This document shows positions 6,448 through 13,069 of a stretch of DNA of 13,069 nt, piece by piece. The notes beneath the pieces were generated by a model that was not told the origin of the DNA, ran no database searches, and saw only the letters and a list, made by a program, of their open reading frames with translations. How positions within the stretch are numbered: position 1 is the stretch's first letter; every line of letters begins with the position of its first letter. Source of the DNA: Candidatus Omnitrophica bacterium UBA1443 (lineage in GTDB: Bacteria > Omnitrophota > Omnitrophia > Omnitrophales > Aquincolibacteriaceae); the NCBI GenBank assembly GCA_002329545.1, contig DCTJ01000029.1, forward strand, positions 21,960 to 35,028, given 5' to 3'. The position numbers and the translations under genes were made by a program.

Positions 6448-9400
6448 TTACGCGGAACGGACAATCGCGAGGTACTCGGCCTGCATCTGTTCCACAAGAC
6501 CGCCCACGCCGGCAACGCTCAAGAAGTTTTCAAACATGCTCGTCGTCAGGATCACCACTTCATCCTTGAGCTGTCGTTTCAAGAGGGTTGCCATCGCATC
6601 GGTGGTGCCGGCCATGGCCTTCAGGCTCATCATGCGCCCGCTACTTTTCCTCCTCAGGGATTTTCTCACCGCTTCGGAAAGATCACCGGGGTTTTTCAGC
6701 AGGGCGGCGGACAGAAAAACGGGCCGGCTCGCCTCGGGGATCCGGGAAATGAAATCGCGGTCCAGATCGCTGAGACCGGATTCATCCGCCAAAATAATCA
6801 CCGGCATGCCACCAAAAACCTTCTGGATCGCGAAAAGCCCTTTGCGGTCAAGCGCCAGTTCTTTGGTCAGAACAAGCGCGTCATACCCTTCGACTGTTTT
6901 CACTCCAAGAATTTTTCGGGCAACCTCAAAACGATCCGCTTCAATCTTCTCGCGCAACAATCGCATCGATTCAGAATTCAGGATGAATTTACCGGCCATA
7001 TCCTCGATGACTTTAAACCGGTTGGCCAGAAGCGGCGCGATCCCTTGCATGATTTCGACAGTCAGATTTTCCATCGCGGTCCGCGAAGCCTTGCTTTGCG
7101 TTTCGTACCAGGCCAAAAATTCCTCATAATTCATTTCAGGAATCTGTTGAAACTCGAGGCCTGAATAGACGCGCGTTTCCGAACGTACTGATTTTTCAGA
7201 TTCAGCCTTGCCGTTATAAATCGTTCCTTCCTTTCGCACATAAGCGTGGAGAACCTCGATCGCCTCATCCCTGAGAATATCACGTGTTACGTCAATCCCT
7301 CGCCGCAAAAGCTCTTTATCCCATTCAGGATGGATTGGCCCCTCATCAAAACCCGTGATCGTTTCAACATCCTCCCCTCGAGCGCCCACCACGACCCCTT
7401 TGACTCCAGACCACGGGATCGCCCCGAAACACATCGCGCAGGGTTGAGAACTCGTCACCAGTTCAAACTCCCTTCCGTCATGATCAAGACTAAAATTTTT
7501 CAAACGTTCCTGGGACAGGGTCAAGGCCACCATTTCCGCGTGCGCAAAAGAGGCATTTTCCGGAACCACCAGATTCACACCCATCGAAAAAATCTTTCCG
7601 GACTTCCGGTCAAAGACCACCGCCCCGAAAGGCCCGCCAGTCCCATTTTCCACATTAAGCCGCGAAAGCTCCACGGCGACACTCATCCGTTCTTCGGGGG
7701 TTGCAAACACACGATTCCGCGTGGCCTTCGAGTAATCTCCAACCCATTTCGGAAGCCTAAGTTTTTTAGTCGTAATCATCCTGCCAACTTCGGCAAAGGC
7801 CTCACGCGCTTCAGAACGGGGGCCGAAAAAGGCCGTCCCGATGCCGCGATACTCGGCAAACTGGCTGATCTCGTCACGACGGTCGTAGAAAAGATTCCGT
7901 CCGTCGACCACCCAAAGTTTCCGGTCTGTCTGTTTGAACCGGGAAAGGTCAAGTCCTTTGTACTGGCGCCATTCCGTCACGAGAAAAACGATGTCCGCCT
8001 TTCCCAGCTTGCCAAGATCCGGCTCAAATACCACGCGTCCGGTCTTAATGAATTTCTCCGGGAAATAAGTCCTCTTGAAATAGTTCTTCTCTTCGCCGTC
8101 CACCGGTTCCCCCCGGGCAATCAAAAGGGCCTTATGTTGCTGATAAGCCTTCTGAAATTCTTCCCCGTCCCGGAAGATCTTGTAAAGAGTATCCAGAAAA
8201 TGATCCAGGATAACTTCCCTCGGTGGGACATTCGGCAGGGAAAGGATCGGATCGTGAAGGCGTACTTGCGTCGCGCCCCTGACAAGTAATTCATGAAGAA
8301 CGGACGCGCTTGAAGCTTCGCGCATATCATCGGTGTCCGCCTTGAAGGCCATGCCGAGCATAATGACGCTTTTCCCCTCCAGCGGCCGGGCGGCTTGCGG
8401 GAACCGGGCAACGCTTTCGACCGTGCGTGCCACCACTGCCGTTTTAAAATATTCATTAAAGCCCGTCGCGATATCGATCAGGGGAAGCACATGTCCTGTC
8501 GCGTCCTTGGAGCTGAAGTTGAGAGCCAAAACATCTTTGGGGAAGCAAGACCCGCCGTATCCGACCCCGGCATTCAGGAACGCGTTGCCACCGATCCGGT
8601 CATCGGCCTTAAACGGCATACGAACCTCCATAAAATCGGCGAAATCCGCTTCCGCGGCGGAGGAAAAAAGATTGGAAAGCGTGATAGAAATGGCCAGAAA
8701 ACTGTTCGCCAAGTACTTGACAATGGTCGAGCTCGCGGTATCCGTCAAAAGGATCGTGTGTTCTTTTTTCAGCATCAAGGGATACCACAGCTCGAGAATT
8801 TCTTTTTCCGCGCGTTTACGGTCTTCCAGACTCATGGCCGCGTAGAAACCAAGGACCGTGCGGTCGGGTTGGGTCACGTCCTGAATGGCCTGGCCTTCGC
8901 GAAGGAATTCGGGATTGCTGACCAAGGCGTAATCTTTCCCGAGTTTAAGCCCTTTCGCGGCAAGCGTCTCGTCCATTTTCCTGAAGGTGTCCGGCGTCAC
9001 GGTAGATTTAACGACAAGCGTTTTCGCTCCGCCATGTTTTTTGATCGCGTCCCCGATATCCCCGGATGCTTGCAGGATATATTTCAAATCAACTTCGCCA
9101 GTATCCTGCGCGGGAGTCCCCACCGCAAGATAAACAATCGAAGCCGTCTGGACCGCCGGCTCAAGGTCCGTCGAGAACGTGATCAAACCCTTCGCCTTCC
9201 CATCAATGATCATTTCGCGAAGACCCGGTTCATAGATGGGAACGGCGGTTTCTGGGCCGTTCAGGGCATCCATTTCTTTTTGCTTGGCTTTGATGTCCAC
9301 CACACGAACCCTGTGACCGAGCCCTGCCAGATTGGCGGCCGTCACAAGCCCCACATACCCGCCTCCAATCACAGTCACCGACTTTTGTTGCGCTGTAACA

Positions 9401-12400
9401 GACCCGCCTCTTTCCTGGAGAACCTGCCGGTATCCGGCAACATCACGGACCACAACACTGTCCCCAAGCCGATAGCCGGTTTGAGCGTCCAATTCGGGTC
9501 CAAGCGGTAACCGGCCGACCCCCACGAGGTTGATGCCGGCATCGCGTACGTCTTCCAGTTTATACCGGTAAGTGCCGTCGGCCCGGAGTCCGAAAATATT
9601 CATGCCGTCAAACACGGGGCGGCCCTGAAGCGCGTCGCCCAAACGTTTGATATCGATATCCCGGAGGGCTTTGTTGGAATCTGTCGGAATGATCGTTAGA
9701 TCCGAAACCTTCGCGGCGTCATAAATATTATCGGTGAATTCAAATTTCACGGCGTTAAAGCGCGGATTTTCCCCGCGCTTTTCTTCCACCCATTTCATAA
9801 AAGCGGCTTTCACGTCAGGGTCCGCGATCACAAACTCGCTGATCCCCTCATCGATGATCAACCGTTCGATAAGGAGCAGGGCCGGTGAGGCGGTGATCTG
9901 CCCACTTTGAGAACTGTAACCAACGCCTAAGAGCGTCACTTTCTTTCCGCGCAGGGACCCATTCCCATACATGCTTTCATAAGCGCGTTCTATCGACCGA
10001 AGGAAATCCAGAATATTCTGTTTATTGATCTTCAAAATCGTCTTTATGGTAAAGAGCAGATGAAGTTGCGGCGGCAAATCCTTGACGATCTCCGTGATGT
10101 TTTCGCCGCGCTCCAGCCGCTCGACCGCGGAACGGATTTTTTGTTCGATTTCCATTTTCCGGTCATTCAGTTTCTGGTGCGTCTGCCCTTCGAGTTCCGC
10201 GGCCGCTTTATAAAGTCGCTGGGCGTAGATCCAATGCAAGTAGACAAAGAGCCTGCCGCCAAACCCCAAGGAGGGGTTCGTGAAAATGGTGCGGATGCGT
10301 TTATCAAGGCCGGCCCCGAACGCGGCGGCGCTTAAGTCGGCCCCGTAAGCCCGGGAAAGCTCGGCCACATCGTCAAAGTGGGCCAGTTTAGCCCCCAGGT
10401 AAATGATGAGCATTTCCTTGGACATCTCGGCGCTACGAATGCGCATGTACTGAATCTTTTTCCCCTGATAGAACTGCCCGAAAATCCGGTCCAGGACTGT
10501 TTTCGTGGCCGCCTGAAAAGCGGCGTCCTTTCCGTCGTCTTCCCCCATCACGCCAAAAACCACAATGGGTTCTTCGGTTTTTTCCGTCCGCGCGTCCAGA
10601 AACGTAAAATCCGGTTGGAACACGAGGTCAAAATCATAATCATCGCCCTTGGGCGGATGGGCGTTCCATTTAATGGCGTCGTAAACGGCTTTTGAAGTGC
10701 CGGGGTCAACCATGCCGCGAAGGATAAAAACTTTTCGCTCGTAAGGCTTTCTTATGCCCGCCTCATGGCGGCGAACTCTTTCGAGCGCCGGACCGATCTT
10801 TGTGACCGCCATCTGGATCAGCTGTTCTTCATATTTTCCGTAGTCATAGCCCACCTCAAGCGGAGGCGCCAGATAAATGACCTGGTTATTTTGAATACGC
10901 TCGGCGACGGTTTCCACGCTCATATCCCTGTCGATAAACGTCACGGAGCGCTCAGCCAAAGCCTCCATCTCCAAAGGCAGGCCCGGCAAATCCAGCTGTG
11001 ATGCCCTCGCCTCCGAACGGACGACAGACACGCTAAGGGCCTGGTAACTTTTGCCCCGTTGTGGTAAACCGTTGCGGTCGCGCTCTCTGTCCCGAACGGG
11101 AATGCCGACCATCCAGTCGCTCATCATTTTCTGCCCGAAGTGTTCGCTGGGATAGGCTACCTTCTCTCCCGGATCCAACGACCAGTCAAAAACCCGGTAA
11201 TGCGCCCCTGGGTCGGAAACAATAGACTCTATCTCTCCAATCCGCCCCCAGGTTTTTCCTTCTTCCTGGCTGTAATTGTTAAAAGCAAGATCCATGACCA
11301 TAACCAGATTTCTGCCACCCAGACTCAACGAAACCGCCAGCCGGTCTTCATCCGCAAGCTCCTCATCGCGCATCACAATGGGATGAAAACGCCTCATTCC
11401 CTTTTCAAAAAGATCTTTCATCTCCGGATGATTTTTCAACGCAGAAAGAACTTCATGCTCCCGGGCGTTCCACAAACGGATTCGGTCAAGCAGCTCCGGC
11501 TTCAGGATCGTTACCGCGGCCATAATCGCGGGAAGTTTATTGGCGCCAAATTCCTCCTTAGCTTCGTTACGATCCATTCGGGTTATTTTTTCAAGCGCCT
11601 CGTCCAGCGCGGCCTGAAAACCCGGCCCTTTCTTCGCTTCCGCGATCCGCCGGGCCAGTTCCTTCAGCGCATCCTTTTTGCGAACCCCCCGGTCAAATTG
11701 ACGAAGGTATTCGGCCGCCGGCAAATCAGAATTCAAAACCCTGCTTAAGCGCACGGACGCCGCCTGGTAAGACGCCAAATGAATTCGCTCATTATTAAAA
11801 GTATCGATAACCCACCTGAAGGCATTCATGTAGGCTACGGGATCATCATTCGCCGCATCCGGAGTTACGTTGTCGCTCGCGGGGATGATTGTGTTTCCCG
11901 AACCGGGGCGGGTACGGTCAAGCACTATTCCCTGTTTCTGGATAATGCCCTCAAGCCATGCCGGCCCCATCTGAAGACCGCCGTTGACCGATACGTCCGC
12001 TTCCGTATATTCAGCCGCTCCGGTACCTCGATAACGGTCACGATCCGAATCCTGAACCTGGAGATCGGTCGCGGCAAGAAGCTTTCTTTGATCTTCAATG
12101 CTCCAGCCCGTGCGAACAATCAGTTTTCCGGGACCCACTCCATTCAATTCATCCGAGAGGCGCCTCAGCTCTTCAAACATCTCCCGGCTTTCTATGCTGG
12201 ACTGAACATTTCCGTAAATAATGACCTGTGCGCCGAGCCGCACCAGCTCACGAAGATTTTGGGTGTGGAACGCACGGCTACGGCCCGCCTTCTCCTGCAC
12301 CATTCTTCCGGAGTATGAAATCACAATTTTGTCCGGATTCAGCCCCCACTGCATTTCCTCTTCGAGTTTTTCCTTGGCGGCTCGTTTGACCGAAACGATC

Positions 12401-13069
12401 TGTTCCGCAGTGATAAATTCTGGGTCCTCCCCCGGAAAAAGATTTTTGAAAATTTTCCGAAAAACAGAGCTTGAGATTTCGCGGCGATCGCCGTTGGTAA
12501 TCGCGACCACGGTTGAATCCGGATCCAGCGGAGCAACCTCGTGACGGTGGACCGCGGCCACGGCACTGGCGCCGTCGGCCGAGCGGACGCCAGCGCTTGT
12601 CGAATCGCTGGGGTTCGGATAAGCGTCATTCTTAAAAAGCCGGTGCCAAACAGAAGTCCCAAAACCCATCCTCCCGTAATCAACGCTCCCGCGGTTTCGA
12701 TAGGTGTGAGTGACCATCCACACAAACACGGAACGCAGGGCCGGGGTAAAACGATCCATCATGGCCTTATAGGCCGCCGCGGGACCAAGCTGTCCGTCAT
12801 TCAGCCACATAATGGAGCCTTTGTATTTTTCTCCCTGTTTCTCCCGCTTTTCCTCCTCAAGAATTCGGGTCAGCTCCACGAGGGATCGTGTGAAAAATTC
12901 CACAAATTCCGAGTAATAGGGCCATTTCTTTTCAGGCCGATCGTAACGATACAGATAGCGGGTGAGATAATCACCCCCATCCAGCAGATAAACCGCCAGG
13001 CCTTCGTCCGTGGTCCCCCTCAGGACCTTCGCCTCAACCTGCCTGCCGTTTACCCACACATTGAATGTC
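6448..13069 (-). CDS. Giant multidomain protein: GT-B transferase, degenerate UGDH, intact UGDH, nucleoside deaminase (partial)
   Basis: The frame is open through the right edge, so the true N-terminus lies outside. At least 2,206 codons are visible; residues here are numbered from the in-frame GTG at 13059. Domains in order: a GT-B glycosyltransferase of glycogen synthase/phosphorylase type (to about 460); an uncharacterised region (460-700), partly beta-rich; a degenerate UDP-glucose dehydrogenase (704-1185); a full UDP-glucose dehydrogenase (1226-1745); a zinc nucleoside deaminase (1788-1950); and an unrecognised domain (1960-2203). No signal peptide or membrane helix is seen in the visible part, so a cytoplasmic location is likely. 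I find no stop or frameshift. The live parts suggest sugar-nucleotide and glucan or exopolysaccharide metabolism; how the deaminase fits is unclear. Omnitrophota are known for very large carbohydrate-related proteins, which fits. The gene ends with TAA at 6450-6448. Confidence 0.9.
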   Translation of the reverse strand, partial: TFNVWVNGRQVEAKVLRGTTDEGLAVYLLDGGDYLTRYLYRYDRPEKKWPYYSEFVEFFTRSLVELTRILEEEKREKQGEKYKGSIMWLNDGQLGPAAAYKAMMDRFTPALRSVFVWMVTHTYRNRGSVDYGRMGFGTSVWHRLFKNDAYPNPSDSTSAGVRSADGASAVAAVHRHEVAPLDPDSTVVAITNGDRREISSSVFRKIFKNLFPGEDPEFITAEQIVSVKRAAKEKLEEEMQWGLNPDKIVISYSGRMVQEKAGRSRAFHTQNLRELVRLGAQVIIYGNVQSSIESREMFEELRRLSDELNGVGPGKLIVRTGWSIEDQRKLLAATDLQVQDSDRDRYRGTGAAEYTEADVSVNGGLQMGPAWLEGIIQKQGIVLDRTRPGSGNTIIPASDNVTPDAANDDPVAYMNAFRWVIDTFNNERIHLASYQAASVRLSRVLNSDLPAAEYLRQFDRGVRKKDALKELARRIAEAKKGPGFQAALDEALEKITRMDRNEAKEEFGANKLPAIMAAVTILKPELLDRIRLWNAREHEVLSALKNHPEMKDLFEKGMRRFHPIVMRDEELADEDRLAVSLSLGGRNLVMVMDLAFNNYSQEEGKTWGRIGEIESIVSDPGAHYRVFDWSLDPGEKVAYPSEHFGQKMMSDWMVGIPVRDRERDRNGLPQRGKSYQALSVSVVRSEARASQLDLPGLPLEMEALAERSVTFIDRDMSVETVAERIQNNQVIYLAPPLEVGYDYGKYEEQLIQMAVTKIGPALERVRRHEAGIRKPYERKVFILRGMVDPGTSKAVYDAIKWNAHPPKGDDYDFDLVFQPDFTFLDARTEKTEEPIVVFGVMGEDDGKDAAFQAATKTVLDRIFGQFYQGKKIQYMRIRSAEMSKEMLIIYLGAKLAHFDDVAELSRAYGADLSAAAFGAGLDKRIRTIFTNPSLGFGGRLFVYLHWIYAQRLYKAAAELEGQTHQKLNDRKMEIEQKIRSAVERLERGENITEIVKDLPPQLHLLFTIKTILKINKQNILDFLRSIERAYESMYGNGSLRGKKVTLLGVGYSSQSGQITASPALLLIERLIIDEGISEFVIADPDVKAAFMKWVEEKRGENPRFNAVKFEFTDNIYDAAKVSDLTIIPTDSNKALRDIDIKRLGDALQGRPVFDGMNIFGLRADGTYRYKLEDVRDAGINLVGVGRLPLGPELDAQTGYRLGDSVVVRDVAGYRQVLQERGGSVTAQQKSVTVIGGGYVGLVTAANLAGLGHRVRVVDIKAKQKEMDALNGPETAVPIYEPGLREMIIDGKAKGLITFSTDLEPAVQTASIVYLAVGTPAQDTGEVDLKYILQASGDIGDAIKKHGGAKTLVVKSTVTPDTFRKMDETLAAKGLKLGKDYALVSNPEFLREGQAIQDVTQPDRTVLGFYAAMSLEDRKRAEKEILELWYPLMLKKEHTILLTDTASSTIVKYLANSFLAISITLSNLFSSAAEADFADFMEVRMPFKADDRIGGNAFLNAGVGYGGSCFPKDVLALNFSSKDATGHVLPLIDIATGFNEYFKTAVVARTVESVARFPQAARPLEGKSVIMLGMAFKADTDDMREASSASVLHELLVRGATQVRLHDPILSLPNVPPREVILDHFLDTLYKIFRDGEEFQKAYQQHKALLIARGEPVDGEEKNYFKRTYFPEKFIKTGRVVFEPDLGKLGKADIVFLVTEWRQYKGLDLSRFKQTDRKLWVVDGRNLFYDRRDEISQFAEYRGIGTAFFGPRSEAREAFAEVGRMITTKKLRLPKWVGDYSKATRNRVFATPEERMSVAVELSRLNVENGTGGPFGAVVFDRKSGKIFSMGVNLVVPENASFAHAEMVALTLSQERLKNFSLDHDGREFELVTSSQPCAMCFGAIPWSGVKGVVVGARGEDVETITGFDEGPIHPEWDKELLRRGIDVTRDILRDEAIEVLHAYVRKEGTIYNGKAESEKSVRSETRVYSGLEFQQIPEMNYEEFLAWYETQSKASRTAMENLTVEIMQGIAPLLANRFKVIEDMAGKFILNSESMRLLREKIEADRFEVARKILGVKTVEGYDALVLTKELALDRKGLFAIQKVFGGMPVIILADESGLSDLDRDFISRIPEASRPVFLSAALLKNPGDLSEAVRKSLRRKSSGRMMSLKAMAGTTDAMATLLKRQLKDEVVILTTSMFENFLSVAGVGGLVEQMQAEYLAIVRSA
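7210..7698 (-). other. Domain: zinc nucleoside deaminase, guanine deaminase-like
   Basis: Residues 1788-1950 of the giant protein. The cytidine/deoxycytidylate deaminase fold is marked by GGPFGAVVFD at 1808-1817, the zinc/catalytic motif HAE (His1840, Glu1842) and PCAMC (Cys1874, Cys1877). GGPFGAV, CxxC-FGAI-W and a GFDEG-like loop resemble bacterial guanine deaminase (GuaD) more than TadA or cytidine deaminase. All metal ligands are kept, so it is probably active. Substrate is inferred only from motif style. A deaminase fused behind a sugar-nucleotide dehydrogenase is unusual. Confidence 0.8.
7825..9384 (-). other. Domain: intact UDP-glucose 6-dehydrogenase
   Basis: Residues 1226-1745 of the giant protein. 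UGDH oxidises UDP-glucose to UDP-glucuronate with two NAD+. All main marks are present: the NAD motif GGGYVGLV at 1232-1239, AVGTP at 1312-1316, KSTVTPDT from 1351, SNPEFLREG at 1381-1389 (Glu1384 and Glu1388), the helix Lys1448 and Asn1452, and GYGGSCFPKD at 1500-1509 with catalytic Cys1505 and Asp1509. The C-terminal domain has LGMAFKADTDDMR from 1568, HDP at 1602-1604 and VVDGRNLF at 1717-1724. It carries an extra stretch of about 65 residues after HDP. A related dehydrogenase of another UDP-sugar, such as UDP-N-acetylmannosamine, is possible, but the motifs favour UGDH. Confidence 0.88.
9505..10950 (-). other. Domain: degenerate UDP-glucose dehydrogenase (likely pseudoenzyme)
   Basis: Residues 704-1185 of the giant protein. 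The alignment with UGDH starts only at the second half of the NAD fold: NNQVIYLAPP at 724-733 matches the IVYLAVGTP strand, and the GxGxxG front is missing. The central helix matches ungapped (AEMSK, then GADL, then GAGLDKRI, then GFGG), keeping Lys881. The catalytic Cys is Leu937, the following Pro-Lys-Asp is Val-Tyr-Leu, and the helix Asn is Ile885. A C-terminal UGDH domain follows (VTLLGVGYSS, SPALLLIERL, ADPDV, FDGMNIF, GVGR; about 1040-1183) without the usual FK-x-x-T-x-D-x-R. A charged helical insert covers 945-998. Catalysis is very unlikely; a structural or regulatory role is inferred. Confidence 0.8.
11680..13069 (-). other. Domain: GT-B glycosyltransferase, glycogen synthase/phosphorylase-like
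   Basis: Residues 1-460 of the giant protein. VYLLDGGDYLTRYLYRYD near residue 23 resembles the loop of starch/glycogen synthases. THTYRNRG at 117-124 lines up with their T-x-H-N-x-x-x-x-G motif, making His118 the likely active-site His. SGRMVQEK at 250-257 gives the Arg-x4-Lys pair (Arg252, Lys257) that holds the donor phosphates. GAAEYTEADVSVNGGLQM (347-364) resembles the EASGTGNMK-NGAL region of alpha-glucan phosphorylases. So the fold and much of the active site appear present, but the family (GT5, GT35 or a relative) and the substrate cannot be settled by eye. The start of the N-terminal lobe is outside the window. Confidence 0.7.

Noticed and set aside
7246..8289. Open frame on the plus strand (347 codons) opposite the UGDH C-terminal and deaminase domains
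   Set aside because: Antisense to conserved motifs including HAE and PCAMC; the translation is rich in Pro/Arg/His with no domain signal.
8395..9510. Long open frame on the plus strand (371 codons) opposite the UGDH domain
   Set aside because: It lies fully antisense to strongly conserved UGDH sequence, its product is low-complexity in Arg/His/Phe with no known motif, and it has no convincing ribosome site.
1..13069. CRISPR array, insertion sequence or phage signs
   Set aside because: No regularly spaced repeats, transposase-like or integrase-like product, or terminal inverted repeats were seen; all genes face the same way and composition is even.

Overview
Every supported gene in this 13,069-base window lies on the minus strand, so transcription runs from right to left. 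The gene content suggests an uncultured bacterium, most plausibly Candidatus Omnitrophota or a close relative. The reasons are a giant multi-domain open frame joining carbohydrate enzymes, a compact Hyf-type membrane-complex operon, and moderate GC. This placement is an inference from gene style; no rRNA or other phylogenetic marker is present.

Right half (6448-13069): one open frame of more than 2,200 codons that enters from beyond the right edge. From N to C terminus it holds a GT-B glycosyltransferase region of the glycogen synthase/phosphorylase type; an uncharacterised, partly beta-rich region; a degenerate UDP-glucose 6-dehydrogenase (UGDH) lacking the front of its NAD-binding fold and its catalytic Cys; a complete UGDH with all recognisable catalytic residues; a zinc nucleoside-deaminase domain resembling guanine deaminase; and a C-terminal domain I do not recognise. 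The dead/live UGDH pair fused between a glucan-type transferase and a deaminase is the most unusual thing here.

Middle (5469-6447): two small membrane-protein genes of unknown function (59 aa and 130 aa), two weak terminator-like hairpins, and a 284-base non-coding stretch in front of the Hyf operon that may hold its promoter and leader.

Left half (1-5468): a tightly coupled operon, hyfB-hyfC-hyfE-hyfF-hyfG(partial), for the membrane arm and the first catalytic subunit of a group 4 [NiFe]-hydrogenase / formate-hydrogenlyase-like complex related to respiratory complex I. Gene ends overlap or nearly touch (TGATG, ATGA, 4-nt gap, ATGA). HyfB and HyfF are antiporter-like proton-channel subunits, HyfC is the NuoH-like anchor, HyfE has a NuoK-like half, and HyfG starts with a NuoC-like domain before leaving the window. 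No hyfD lies between hyfC and hyfE. The part of HyfG that would show whether the complex carries a NiFe site is outside the window.
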